Assembly (NCBI RefSeq): GCF_900100385.1
Contig: NZ_FNFC01000012.1
Coordinates: forward strand, 62,001 to 126,000
Reading direction: 5' to 3'
DNA: 64,000 bases
Source of the DNA: Halovenus aranensis
GTDB lineage: Archaea > Halobacteriota > Halobacteria > Halobacteriales > Haloarculaceae
Both the position numbers and the translations under genes were made by a program. Below, piece after piece: positions 26,785 through 35,330 of the stretch; position 1 is the stretch's first letter, and the number at the start of each line of letters is the position of its first letter. A model generated the notes under the pieces. That model was not told the DNA's origin, made no database searches, and was given only the letters and a program-made list of their open reading frames with translations.

Positions 26785-27546
26785 ATGCTCTCGTTTATTG
26801 GCCTTGGCCTCTATGACGAACGCTCGATAACGCTCCGTGGACGCGACGTGCTCGCGGATGCAGACACGGCGTTCGCTGAGTTTTATACCAGCCAGCTCGT
26901 CGGCACGACCGTCGACCAGGTTGAATCGACCCACGGAATCGATATCGAGGTCCGAGACCGTGCGGGTATCGAGCGAGACCCCGAGCCGATTCTGACGGCC
27001 GCCAACGGAGGCCACGCAGCGATGCTCACAGCCGGCGATACGATGATTTCGACGACACACGTCGACCTCAGAAATCGCGCTCGGGACCGAGGCATCGAGA
27101 CGCAGGTAATCCACGGGACGACCGCACAGACAGCCGCCAGTTCGCTCACTGGCCTCCAGAACTACCGCTTTGGCAAGGCGACGACACTCCCCTTCGAGGA
27201 GACCCACGGCGGTGTCCCCGACAGCGTTATCGAGACGATTCGCGCCAACCGCGAGCGAGACCTGCACACGCTGGTCTACCTGGACATCGACGCCGCGAAC
27301 GAGCGGTTCATGACCGGCGACACCGCAGCGTCGCTGCTCGCCGAGGAGCTCGATGACCCACTGGGCGTCGTCGTGACACAGGCCGGCAGCGACGACCCAG
27401 CGGTTCGGGCGGACAGGCTCTCTGTACTTGCCGAGGAGTCATTTGGGTCGCCACTGCACTTGCTCGTGATGCCAGCGACGTGCCATCCGCTAGAAGAGGA
27501 GAGTCTCAAGACACTCGGCGATGCACCCGCCACAGCCTTCAAGTGA
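26785..27546 (+). CDS. dphB: Diphthine synthase
   Basis: A 253-residue SAM-dependent methyltransferase that methylates the modified histidine of elongation factor 2 on the way to diphthamide. The opening MLSFIGLGLYDERSITLRGR, the AGDTMISTTHVDLRNRARDR segment (methylase GD loop) and LQNYRFGKATTLPFEE are typical of archaeal DphB (tetrapyrrole-methylase fold). The length matches the family. It lies 30 bases after pstB and is tail to tail with artA, with one base between the two stops. Confidence 0.94.
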   Translation: MLSFIGLGLYDERSITLRGRDVLADADTAFAEFYTSQLVGTTVDQVESTHGIDIEVRDRAGIERDPEPILTAANGGHAAMLTAGDTMISTTHVDLRNRARDRGIETQVIHGTTAQTAASSLTGLQNYRFGKATTLPFEETHGGVPDSVIETIRANRERDLHTLVYLDIDAANERFMTGDTAASLLAEELDDPLGVVVTQAGSDDPAVRADRLSVLAEESFGSPLHLLVMPATCHPLEEESLKTLGDAPATAFK

Positions 27547-27547
27547 G

Positions 27548-28549
27548 TTACCCTGGCGGTTCGCGGTCGACGTTGAGCGCTTCTGCAAGGTCGAGTTCCT
27601 CGCCGAGCAGCAGGTAAAGCACCTCTTCGACGGGTTCTAACACCTCTGGTACCACGCGGACGACCAGCCAGAAGATGGCGACCATCGCGATGACCGACGC
27701 AGACTGTGCCATGATGCGGTCTGCCCAGATGTACGACACCCGGAGCGGCGTTTCCAGTGCGAACAGTGTCACCGTCACATCGGGGAAAAAGTGCGCGTAC
27801 TGGTGACCGAAGCTGATGCCGATGAAGACGTTCCGAACGATATTCAGAACGTAGATAATCGGCAACGCGAGTCCGAGGGCGCGGAGTTTCCGCCGGGCAG
27901 GGGCACGGACCGCCAACACGAGCCCGCCGATAACGGCCATGCTGCCGATGCCCGTACACGCGAGGATAATCGTGTAGGTGACTGTGCCGCCTGCGTCGGT
28001 GAAGAAGACGAACGTGTTCTCGAAGGCGAGTTCCTTCCCACCGATTTCCCGGTTGAGCCGTGCCGTATCGAACCACGATGGTGCGGCTGACGCGGCTTCG
28101 GGAAGCTCTGTTACGACCGGCGGATGGTAGCCGATAAGATTCATCGCCCACTCCGTGTGGTTGGTCACGAGAATTACAAGCTCCTCTGTGAGCGTTTCCG
28201 AGGCGAGGAACGGCACGTAGAACAGCCCCATCAGCGGAATCGCCCGCGAAAGCGTGAACAGCCGGTCCTGGCCCGAATAGATGACTCTGGCGACGGCGAC
28301 CGACAACGGTGTGGCGACGACTGCCCCGACACCGCGGATGATGCTCTGGTCTGTGACGAAAAACGGGTAGATGAGCGCGAACCAGAACGCTCCGAAACAC
28401 ACCCACGCGACGGCAAACACCGGCCTGGCGGTCTCGCGGTCGCGCGTGTCAAGCGCAACTGCGACCAGGAACACGGCGAGCGCAACCCAACCAATGGGAC
28501 GGGCAACGCCACCAAGGGCGGTGAATATGGCTTCGACCTGGCCAAGCAT
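27548..28549 (-). CDS. artA: Archaeosortase A
   Basis: A 333-residue polytopic membrane protease/transpeptidase-like enzyme. It recognises the C-terminal PGF-CTERM tripartite signal and exchanges it for a lipid anchor. The catalytic set is clear: Cys198 in LACTGIGSMAV, Arg239 in LNIVRNVFIG and Arg278 in SYIWADRIMAQ. Their spacing equals that of Haloferax volcanii ArtA (C173, R214, R253, each offset by 25). About eight to nine membrane helices are predicted. In the window, four candidate substrates occur (4192-5481, 28691-32272, 35828-38704 and 38890-39873). The S-layer gene lies upstream on the same strand 141 bases away, separated by a terminator, so co-transcription is unlikely. Confidence 0.93.
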   Translation of the reverse strand: MLGQVEAIFTALGGVARPIGWVALAVFLVAVALDTRDRETARPVFAVAWVCFGAFWFALIYPFFVTDQSIIRGVGAVVATPLSVAVARVIYSGQDRLFTLSRAIPLMGLFYVPFLASETLTEELVILVTNHTEWAMNLIGYHPPVVTELPEAASAAPSWFDTARLNREIGGKELAFENTFVFFTDAGGTVTYTIILACTGIGSMAVIGGLVLAVRAPARRKLRALGLALPIIYVLNIVRNVFIGISFGHQYAHFFPDVTVTLFALETPLRVSYIWADRIMAQSASVIAMVAIFWLVVRVVPEVLEPVEEVLYLLLGEELDLAEALNVDREPPG

Positions 28550-28640
28550 ATCCCAGTGTATCCGACCGGGACCTATAGGCTTTGTCAGTTTGTGCCCACG
28601 GCGAGCATCAGCGAGAGCGTTGTCACTCGCCAGGCAGCAT

Positions 28641-28681
28641 CAAAAAAAGGAGTGTGTCGACAGACCGGATGAAATCCGGTG
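28641..28681 (-). terminator. Terminator of the S-layer gene
   Basis: Reading on the minus strand after the S-layer stop codon, ACCGGAT-TTC-ATCCGGT makes a 7-bp hairpin (28664-28680). A run of seven T follows (28642-28648). The hairpin plus T-run between the S-layer gene and artA is good evidence for transcription termination. Confidence 0.7.
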
Positions 28682-28690
28682 GTTAGTTAG

Positions 28691-31600
28691 TTATTCGCGC
28701 GTCTGGCGGCGGACTGCCAGAAGCGCAGCACCGAGGAACGCCAGCAGTGCCACGACGACACCGAAGCCAGCACCGTCACCGTCGCTGTCTTCAGGCGTGG
28801 ACGTCGCCGTCTCGTCGGGCGTGTCCGTGGCCGTTTCCGTCGGCGTCGGCTCAGGCGTGGCCGTCGGCGTCGGCTCAGGCGTGGCCGTCGGCGTCGGCTC
28901 AGGCGTCGGCTCCGGACCGATCGTCAGCTTGCTGGCAGCGTCGCCATCCTCGCTCGCGATGCTGTGGATGTACGTCGTGCCGAACTCGAGTGCGCTGGTG
29001 TCGGCCTCGAAGGTCACCGTCGTCGAATCGCCGCCCGCCAGGGTGACGGACTGCGTGTCGAGCGTCTGACCGTCGATGCGGAGTTCGACGTCCTGAGTTG
29101 CCTCTTCGCCACCCTCGTTGGTGATGGTCGCGCTAACCTCGATGACTGCACCGGGCTCATCGAGTTCAGCGTTCTGGGGCGCGAGGTCGCTGACAACGAA
29201 GTCAGCGGGCTCGGTATCCTCGACCGTCACCATCGCGGTGCGCGTGATGGCATCGCCGTTATCGTCGGTGTACGGCGCGCCTTCAGCGCGGTAGGCAACT
29301 GCGGTCAGTTCCTGGTTCTCCTCGAGGTCTTCGTCGAGGGAGACTGCGATGCGGGTCTGTTCGCCGGTACCGAGCATGCTGCTGGTACCGAGGCGCTCGC
29401 CGTCAGCGTTCTCGATGGCGATGAAGCCACCCTGCGTGGTGTTGAACGTGTCAACGACCACGGAAGCGCCGGGCGAGTCCTGATCTTCGAAGGTGAACTC
29501 ATCGACAGCAGGCGGTGCGGTGACGACACCAGGCACCGTCTCCTCGTTAGCCGTCAGGATGGTGCTGCTGTCTGTCCGCGTAACGCTGATGTCGAATTCA
29601 GTTCCAGCCGTCTCGTTACTGAAGTCGAGTGTCACGGACCAAGTGTTGTCGCCACCTTCGACGTACTCGACGGTCGTGGTCGGAGTCTTGACGAAGGCGT
29701 CGTCTTCACCGGAGGCCGTGACGAGGTCGAGGCCCAGTTCCGTTCCAGCAGCGAGCGTCGTCGTCCCGCTGATTTCGACGTTGTTCTCCTGCGGAACAGA
29801 CACTTCGTCACCCTCGAAGTCGATAGTTGCTGCTGCTTCCTGGAAGGTGAATCCAGAGGTTGTTCCCTCAGTAGGATCGAACACTTGCGTGTTGTCACCG
29901 TTGTCATCGACGATGTACTCGTACTCACCGGCGATGAAGTCGGTGTTCGTACCGAGCGACGTCTCTTCGGTCATCGTCTGGACCTGGTAGAGAGCGGTGT
30001 ACTCGGTCTCAGTTTCGAAGTTGCTGCCAGTGTCGTCCATTACGAGGTAGAACGTATCGAGGTTGCCGTCCTCATCAGTACCGGCGAGGACGGTGTCCGG
30101 ACTCGTCTCGAGGACGGCTCCGGACCCGGCAGTGTTCACATCCGAGTCGCCAGCCACGAAGAGCTGGACGAGAAGCGGCGTGATGCCGGTGTTAACGAGC
30201 GATGGGTGCTCCGGTGCGTTCTGGCGGGCAGCGACCTGAGATGCCGCATCGAATGCAGTCGAGACATCGTGGTCATCTTCCCGGTCGAACAGGAGCGTCT
30301 CGGCTGCGCTGAAGAAGTCGCCCTGGTCGGCATTGCCGAAGGAGCCCTCGCCATCCGTAACGAGAGCCTCGTGGAGCAGACCTTCAAGACCGGACGATTC
30401 CATCTCGAGAACGAAGAGGTCGCCGTCGGCGACAGTGCCGTCAGCAGGCGTGACAAGGTTGTCCTCGACTGCTTCGGAAATGTCGTCGACGGTTTCGAGA
30501 TCATCTGCGACAGAGCCGGGAGCCGTCCACTGCTGGAAGGACTCCGTGTTCCGTTCGTTGAGACGCACCTTCGTACGTGCGTCCAGTCTGTTTGCCTGTT
30601 CGTACGTCTGGTCACCGGTAACGACCGTCAGGTCGTAGCTACCGGCTGCGATGACAGCACCACCCGAGGTGCTGCTGTCGCTTGCGTCAGTGGCACCGCC
30701 GAGCGCTGCGTCGGTGGTGTTCGTGACGGCACCCTGTAGTCCAGTGTTCTCACCGGTAACGATCCCGTGATCGCGCTCCGGCGTTCCAATCTGGAACGTG
30801 TTCAGGTAGACCGTTGCGGTTCCGTCACCGTCTTCGTCGACAACGGTGGCGTTGACTTCGACGTTCTGACCGGTGCCGCTGTCACCGAAGGTCAGCGTCG
30901 CCGTGTCAGCGCCGCCCGTAAGGTCGATTTCGATCGGGACAATGTCGCCACGGACGTACTCGTCAGCCGTCGTCGGCGTGTTGATCGTCGCGCCCGTGTC
31001 GAGTGCGTCACCGACCTGCAGCGTGCCGGTCACGGCGAACACTGCGGACGGGTCGTGTCTGATGGCGACCTGGTAGTCACCGTCGTCGGGGATGGCTTCG
31101 CCATCGCCCGACGCGAAGTCGATTGCAGCCTGGCCGGAACCGTTCAGGTTCGCGGTCGCAGTCGCAATCGGACTGTCGTTCGTGAAGTCGACAGCGTCCT
31201 CGAAGAGGAACGCCGTGACGCTGCTACCCGTGAGGTCGTCAGTGTCGACGTTCACGGTGGCGTCCTGGTTGAGGTTGATTTCGCTGTCGGCGAACTCGGT
31301 GCTGAGACCGAGTGGCTGAATGTCCACGACGGTGAGCGAACTGCTGTCGTCACCGTACTGGATGACGTGCAGACCGGAGTCGACACCGCTGGTGTCGAGG
31401 TTCGCAGCCTGACCGGGCGTGGTACCAGTACTCGAGACAGTGTCGCCGAGACTAATCGGGTCACTGCTCGCTTCGCCCTGAGTGAATTCGCGAAGTTTGA
31501 TGACCTCGCGGTCGTTGTTTGCGTCAACCGTCAGCGTCTCGCCTTCGTAGACGCGGAGGTACTCGTCACCCGAGCTTGGGTTGAAGCTATCGACAATGGT

Positions 31601-32272
31601 TGACGTGTCTCGGTCGGCAGTGGTGGACGACTGAGAGGCAGCCGACGTGCCAACCTCGACAGCGCGGTAGCTGGTTGACTCAGAGTTGTCGAACTCGTCG
31701 GAGGCAACGTGGTCGATGCTCGACGTTCCGTCGAAGTCGACATCCTCGTCGATGGTGGCCCAGTTAGACGCGGTAACGCCCGTGTCGAGCGTCACGTCGA
31801 ACGTGACGGTCGCCGTGGTGCCGTTGTCAGCGTCGCTGACGGAGCCAGCCCAGTCAACGTTCAGGACAGCATCGCCGTCCGATTCGGTGACGGAGACGCT
31901 GTTAACGCCGGACGCGAACCCAGTACCTGAGTCACTTCCGGAAACGTAACTGACGCTCACACCGCTTTCGAGCGAGTCCTGAATGTTGATGGTGAAGTCA
32001 TTACTCTCGTCGAAGACGCCGTTCTCGGCAGTAAGCTCTACATCCACCGTCTGGGTAACAGGTGCGATGTTGTCGCTCTGGAGAACGCCATCGACGTTCT
32101 CATCAATTATCGTACGATCCCCGTCGTCGATCGAGATGTCACTGACACCTTGATCGATACTCGAATTCTGCGCAGCGACTGCCCCGCTAAAGGAAGCGGT
32201 CATGGCGACTACGGACAGCACCATGATCGCAGCGAGGAATACTGCGCGTAATTTCTCTGTTGTGTCTGTCAT
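28691..32272 (-). CDS. csg: S-layer (surface) glycoprotein, ArtA-type C-terminal anchor
   Basis: A 1,193-residue secreted glycoprotein that should form the cell-surface lattice. The signal peptide TTEKLRAVFLAAIMVLSVVA ends in AVAA, giving a mature QNSSID N-terminus. The body is beta-rich and acidic with many N-glycosylation sequons (NSS, NGT, NAT, NTT, NET). The C-terminus has a Thr/Pro-rich O-glycosylation stretch with repeated PEPTPTAT, a GDGAGFG tripeptide region, one hydrophobic helix (VVVALLAFLGAALLAV) and RRQTRE. It fits the haloarchaeal csg family processed by archaeosortase A, but has AGF where the family motif is PGF. I use the ATG ending at 32272 because MTDTTEK is the usual family start; 32293 is seven codons upstream. 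Confidence 0.92.
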   Translation of the reverse strand: MTDTTEKLRAVFLAAIMVLSVVAMTASFSGAVAAQNSSIDQGVSDISIDDGDRTIIDENVDGVLQSDNIAPVTQTVDVELTAENGVFDESNDFTINIQDSLESGVSVSYVSGSDSGTGFASGVNSVSVTESDGDAVLNVDWAGSVSDADNGTTATVTFDVTLDTGVTASNWATIDEDVDFDGTSSIDHVASDEFDNSESTSYRAVEVGTSAASQSSTTADRDTSTIVDSFNPSSGDEYLRVYEGETLTVDANNDREVIKLREFTQGEASSDPISLGDTVSSTGTTPGQAANLDTSGVDSGLHVIQYGDDSSSLTVVDIQPLGLSTEFADSEINLNQDATVNVDTDDLTGSSVTAFLFEDAVDFTNDSPIATATANLNGSGQAAIDFASGDGEAIPDDGDYQVAIRHDPSAVFAVTGTLQVGDALDTGATINTPTTADEYVRGDIVPIEIDLTGGADTATLTFGDSGTGQNVEVNATVVDEDGDGTATVYLNTFQIGTPERDHGIVTGENTGLQGAVTNTTDAALGGATDASDSSTSGGAVIAAGSYDLTVVTGDQTYEQANRLDARTKVRLNERNTESFQQWTAPGSVADDLETVDDISEAVEDNLVTPADGTVADGDLFVLEMESSGLEGLLHEALVTDGEGSFGNADQGDFFSAAETLLFDREDDHDVSTAFDAASQVAARQNAPEHPSLVNTGITPLLVQLFVAGDSDVNTAGSGAVLETSPDTVLAGTDEDGNLDTFYLVMDDTGSNFETETEYTALYQVQTMTEETSLGTNTDFIAGEYEYIVDDNGDNTQVFDPTEGTTSGFTFQEAAATIDFEGDEVSVPQENNVEISGTTTLAAGTELGLDLVTASGEDDAFVKTPTTTVEYVEGGDNTWSVTLDFSNETAGTEFDISVTRTDSSTILTANEETVPGVVTAPPAVDEFTFEDQDSPGASVVVDTFNTTQGGFIAIENADGERLGTSSMLGTGEQTRIAVSLDEDLEENQELTAVAYRAEGAPYTDDNGDAITRTAMVTVEDTEPADFVVSDLAPQNAELDEPGAVIEVSATITNEGGEEATQDVELRIDGQTLDTQSVTLAGGDSTTVTFEADTSALEFGTTYIHSIASEDGDAASKLTIGPEPTPEPTPTATPEPTPTATPEPTPTETATDTPDETATSTPEDSDGDGAGFGVVVALLAFLGAALLAVRRQTRE
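28839..28909. repeat. 24-bp tandem repeat encoding PEPTPTAT units of the S-layer protein
   Basis: Three consecutive near-identical copies of a 24-base unit (gtcggcgtcggctcaggcgt plus four bases) encode the Thr/Pro spacer before the membrane anchor. Such tandem repeats change copy number easily, which would alter the length of the O-glycosylated stalk. The third copy is one base short of the full unit. Confidence 0.75.
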
Positions 32273-32408
32273 GTTTTGTTGTGTTGTTTGCATCCGGCGA
32301 GTCCAGTTTTCGACCGGGAATCGTCGTCACCGACCTGCGTGCCAGGTTCCAACGCCGGGTTACTCGCTGCACTCACCATGGGCAGGGGTACAACGGAATG
32401 CAACATCG

Positions 32409-32422
32409 GCTGTTATAAATGT
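32409..32422 (-). promoter_or_regulatory. S-layer gene promoter with a leader of about 117 bases; gap 32273-32650
   Basis: On the minus strand, CATTTATAAC is a strong TATA box. A transcript start near 32389 would give an untranslated leader of about 117 bases to the ATG at 32272. Long leaders are known for other haloarchaeal S-layer genes. The rest of the 378-base gap (32423-32650) contains an orphan insertion-element hairpin at 32627-32646 and an AT-rich tract near 32545 (ctatataataagc) with no gene. Confidence 0.6.
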
Positions 32423-32626
32423 TTTGTGGTCCGGTACGCAGGATGATATACATACACATGGCCAAATTCGGCATCCTCACGTCCGCTACGGAGAGAAATA
32501 GAGACTCGCATCAATTGTCTGACGCGTGACTTCCGGGAGGTTGACACTATATAATAAGCTTTGTGGTGCAACAGAGGCGGGTCGGCTCGCGCGCACCAGC
32601 AATCTACAGGCGGAACAGGCCGAGTG

Positions 32627-32646
32627 CCTCGGGGCTGACCCCGAGG
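32627..32646. repeat. Orphan insertion-element end hairpin after uppP
   Basis: A perfect 8-bp hairpin CCTCGGGG-CTGA-CCCCGAGG starts four bases after the uppP stop codon (stop 32651-32653 on the minus strand). The same stem with almost the same flanks (gcggt/g...gttgac) occurs at 41679-41699, and a larger version at 52607-52680. It matches the right-end hairpins of tnpB elements in this window, but no tnpB is near. It may now serve as a uppP terminator. Confidence 0.6.
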
Positions 32647-32650
32647 CGGT

Positions 32651-33475
32651 TCACGCGGCAAGTGCGAGCACGCCACCGAGGATAGCGACTCCGCCGAGCC
32701 CGAAACAGACCGTCCAGAACGGGACCCGGTCAACGACGCGCATGATGGCGTCGATAGCCAGATAGCCGACGAAGCCGCTCACGACCAGCGCGGCCGCTGC
32801 GGCGGTCGGACTGATACCGGGGAGCCCGCCGGCACCGGCAACGGTCAGGACAGCGGCACCCAACGCCGCGGGAATCGACAGCAGAAAGGAGAGCCGGAAC
32901 GCCTCGGGCGGGTCGTAGTGCCGGAACAGTAACACGCTACTGGTCATCCCGGACCGTGAAATGCCCGGCAGGATAGCCAGCCCCTGGGCTGCACCGACCA
33001 GCACCGAATCCCGCACTGTCGGTTCTTCCCGGGATACCCCGTCTGTCGACTCCGCGCGTAGTTGAAAGACTCCGGTGGCGACGAGCAACACGCCGATGAC
33101 GGCGACGAACGCGCCGCCGGCGAGTTCGCTCGCTACGTCCACGGCGAAGATGTACAACGGGATTCCGACGATGCCTGTCATCGCGCACGCGGTGACAAGG
33201 TAAATAATGAGTGCAGACTGCGCCGTCTCGTCCGAGTCGTCCCGCCACCCCCGAAGCGTCTGGACCACGTCGGCGATGTCCGACCGGAAGTAGGTGGCCG
33301 CAGAGAGCGTGGTCCCGACCTGGAGGAACAGCGCCAGCTGTAACGCGATATCGGGGTCAGTGCCGACGGTAGTCAGAAAGAGCGCGAGGTTACCCTGGCT
33401 CGAGATGGGGAGCCACTCGACGACACCCTGGACGACGCCAGCGAGAATCGCGATTACCAGGTCCACCCAGTTCAT
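32651..33475 (-). CDS. uppP: Undecaprenyl-diphosphatase-like phosphatase (UppP/BacA family)
   Basis: A 274-residue membrane phosphatase of the UppP/BacA family that dephosphorylates polyprenyl diphosphates to recycle lipid carriers. Motif 1 is VQGVVEWLPISSQGNLALF (the E-x3-S-S core) and motif 2 is PGISRSGMTSSVLLF (active-site G-I-S-R-S-G). About eight helices. In archaea the carrier is dolichol-type, used for N-glycosylation, so a role in supplying the glycosylated S-layer is a reasonable inference from position and family. The start codon ATG at 33475 precedes the first helix (LVIAILAGVVQGVVEW). Confidence 0.92.
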   Translation of the reverse strand: MNWVDLVIAILAGVVQGVVEWLPISSQGNLALFLTTVGTDPDIALQLALFLQVGTTLSAATYFRSDIADVVQTLRGWRDDSDETAQSALIIYLVTACAMTGIVGIPLYIFAVDVASELAGGAFVAVIGVLLVATGVFQLRAESTDGVSREEPTVRDSVLVGAAQGLAILPGISRSGMTSSVLLFRHYDPPEAFRLSFLLSIPAALGAAVLTVAGAGGLPGISPTAAAAALVVSGFVGYLAIDAIMRVVDRVPFWTVCFGLGGVAILGGVLALAA

Positions 33476-33533
33476 TCGAACTGACGGTCTGTGGCCCGAC
33501 GTTAACTAGCTTACGAGTCGGAAACGGTCGACC

Positions 33534-33737
33534 TCACTCGGCGGGTGGATGGACGAACAGCCCATCGGCAACGATGAGACAACAGATCACTGCTGCGACC
33601 GCCAGCGCGTGTGTACCCGTCTCGACGAAGGCCCGAATCGTCCCGTAGATCCCGAAAAACAACACCGGCAGCGAGAGGAGAATGTAATCTGCCCGCGAGA
33701 GCGAAGACAGCACACCCAGTGAATTGTCGGTACTCAT
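33534..33737 (-). CDS. Small two-helix membrane protein
   Basis: A 67-residue protein with two membrane helices (ILLSLPVLFFGIYGTIRAF and ALAVAAVICCLIVADGLFV). No family recognised. Its ATG (ending 33737) is four bases after the stop of the ribbon-helix-helix gene on the same strand, so the two are very likely one operon and the small membrane protein may be under that regulator's control. A longer reading from 33779 overlaps the regulator and is not preferred. Confidence 0.65.
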   Translation of the reverse strand: MSTDNSLGVLSSLSRADYILLSLPVLFFGIYGTIRAFVETGTHALAVAAVICCLIVADGLFVHPPAE

Positions 33738-33741
33738 TGGC

Positions 33742-33942
33742 TTACTCCATATACCCCAGATCTCGGAGTTTCTGTGCAATCTGGCGTGCCTCGGCCGTCG
33801 AGATCTCCTCGTCTGACTCTATCTCCCGGATGACCAGATGTTTCATGAACTCTTTGACGGAATCGAAGGGCTCGTCCTCGAGATAGGCCTCGACGTCCGC
33901 CACGAACTCCTTGCGTAACGAAATCGTCGTATACTCGCTCAT
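33742..33942 (-). CDS. Ribbon-helix-helix (CopG/Arc-like) regulator
   Basis: A 66-residue protein. The N-terminal strand MSEYTTISLRKEFVADVEAY and the two following helices are typical of ribbon-helix-helix DNA-binding proteins, which bind palindromes as dimers of dimers. The C-terminal helix (STAEARQIAQKLRDLGYME) is extra. Upstream on the minus strand, TTTTATAC (33966-33973) is a TATA box about 28 bases before the ATG, and an 18-bp perfect palindrome abuts it. This suggests autoregulation and control of the downstream membrane gene. Confidence 0.8.
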   Translation of the reverse strand: MSEYTTISLRKEFVADVEAYLEDEPFDSVKEFMKHLVIREIESDEEISTAEARQIAQKLRDLGYME

Positions 33943-33974
33943 ATCTACGCTGTGTGCCCGCGCCCGTATAAAAT

Positions 33975-33992
33975 CTAATTATATATAATTAG
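33975..33992. promoter_or_regulatory. 18-bp perfect palindrome, candidate operator
   Basis: CTAATTATATATAATTAG is identical to its reverse complement. It lies directly upstream of the TATA box of the ribbon-helix-helix gene and about 70 bases before the divergent gene at 34062. It is AT-only except for the end bases in a GC-rich area, so chance is unlikely. It could be the operator of the adjacent regulator, controlling one or both directions. Confidence 0.6.
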
Positions 33993-34061
33993 GCGCTGGC
34001 AAAGAGAGAATCCAGCACAGCTCTGGACAACGCGGCGAAGAAAAAAGTTAACACTGCAGCA

Positions 34062-35144
34062 ATGAAATGCCCGGACGTGTCCGACGGGCGACAGTCGAGT
34101 GAGCTGTGGCTGCTTGTGCCAGCGCAACTACGGCAGTTGCCTGCTGACCTCGCGGCGGTGCTTATTCTGGTCGTCGCGACCTGCCTGAGCGTGCTGGTTC
34201 CAGTGCTCAACGAGACACCACTCCGGGCGCCGCTGGGACTGGCGTTCGTGCTGTTCTTGCCGGGGTACGCGTTTATCGCCGCACTCTTTCCCGAGTCCGG
34301 AATGCCCCCAACTGCAACGGAGTCAGGTGACGACGATGAGAGAGACACAGCCGAGGAGATGACAGGGTCCACGACTGGGGACGACCGGGGTATCGACGGG
34401 ATCGAACGAGTTGCACTCTCGTTTGGCTTGAGCATCGCTATCGTCCCACTTATCGGGCTCATATTGAACTTCACACCGTGGGGGATTCGGCTCATTCCGG
34501 TCTTGCTGAGTGTGGCCGGTTTTACCCTCATCGCGACAGCTATCGCGACGCTGCGCCGTCGATCACTGCCCGCCGACGAGCGGTTTCGGGTTCCGTACAG
34601 ACAGTGGTTGGCGGCGGGACAGGAGGAGTTGTTCGACCCCGAGACACGGCTCGACGGCGCGCTCAACGTGTTGCTCGTGGCTAGCATCCTGCTCGCCGTC
34701 GGTGCCGTCGGGTACGCCGTGGTCGTACCACCGGCGGGCGAGCAGTTTACAGAGCTCTATCTGCTCACCGAGGACGACGAAAACGAGCTGGTCGCTGCCG
34801 AGTATCCGACCGAATTCGTCCGCGGTGAGGCACAGCCCGTCGTCGTCGGGGTTGGAAATCACGAGAACGAGCAGCTCAGCTACACTGTGGTGGTCCAGTT
34901 GCAGTCCGTCGAGACGAGCGGTAACGAAACCATTGTTCGGGAGCGAACGGAGCTCGACCGGCTCAGCTCACCTCCAATCGTCGACAACGAAACCTGGCAG
35001 ACGACCCACAATATCGTGCCGACGCGGACGGGCGAACGCCTGCGCGTCCAGTATCTCCTCTACACCGAACCGCCACCGGCCGAGCCGACCCGGGAGAATG
35101 CCCATCGGAGCGTCCATCTCTGGATAAACGTGACCGAATCCTGA
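34062..35144 (+). CDS. DUF1616 membrane protein
   Basis: A 360-residue membrane protein of the DUF1616 type, found in haloarchaea and methanogens. Two N-terminal helices (AAVLILVVATCLSVLVPVL, LGLAFVLFLPGYAFIAALF) precede a charged loop, then two more (RVALSFGLSIAIVPLIGLIL, LIPVLLSVAGFTLIATAIAT). One more helix near residue 210 leads to an extracellular beta-domain of about 130 residues (ELYLLTEDDENELVAAEYPT) with an N-glycosylation sequon NETI and NVT near the end. Function unknown; in haloarchaea such genes often sit among surface glycosylation loci. It is divergent from the ribbon-helix-helix operon. Confidence 0.82.
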   Translation: MKCPDVSDGRQSSELWLLVPAQLRQLPADLAAVLILVVATCLSVLVPVLNETPLRAPLGLAFVLFLPGYAFIAALFPESGMPPTATESGDDDERDTAEEMTGSTTGDDRGIDGIERVALSFGLSIAIVPLIGLILNFTPWGIRLIPVLLSVAGFTLIATAIATLRRRSLPADERFRVPYRQWLAAGQEELFDPETRLDGALNVLLVASILLAVGAVGYAVVVPPAGEQFTELYLLTEDDENELVAAEYPTEFVRGEAQPVVVGVGNHENEQLSYTVVVQLQSVETSGNETIVRERTELDRLSSPPIVDNETWQTTHNIVPTRTGERLRVQYLLYTEPPPAEPTRENAHRSVHLWINVTES

Positions 35145-35174
35145 CCGCCCCACAGGAGAGAACTCCCAGAGCCC

Positions 35175-35330
35175 TCAGCACTCCTCTGCCTGGCCGAGTT
35201 CGTCTTCTGCATCCTCCCAGGCACTCTCGGCTTCCGAGCGGTTTTTGTCTCTCGCCACCTCGCAGTCTCGTAGTGGTCTGTAGCAGCCTGCAGGTGGCTG
35301 GTCTGACAGCGTGCCCGGTTGAGTTCGGTG
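35175..35330 (-). pseudogene. Possible coding relic, C-terminus of an unknown acidic protein
   Basis: The minus strand between about 35330 and the stop at 35175 reads in one frame as RDKNRSEAESAWEDAEDELG and ends in QAEEC. This composition is typical of haloarchaeal proteins, unlike the other frames. There is no start or recognised domain, and it meets an insertion-element remnant on its upstream side, so it is most likely a truncated gene tail. Low confidence. Confidence 0.3.

Noticed and set aside
28839-28909. Repeats in the S-layer gene as a CRISPR array
   Set aside because: The units are directly adjacent with no spacers and stay in frame as protein repeats (PEPTPTAT).
28964-30739. Long plus-strand open frame inside the S-layer gene
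   Set aside because: The antisense frame is Arg/Val/Glu-rich with no family and no promoter, while the opposite strand codes the S-layer protein with a signal peptide and anchor.
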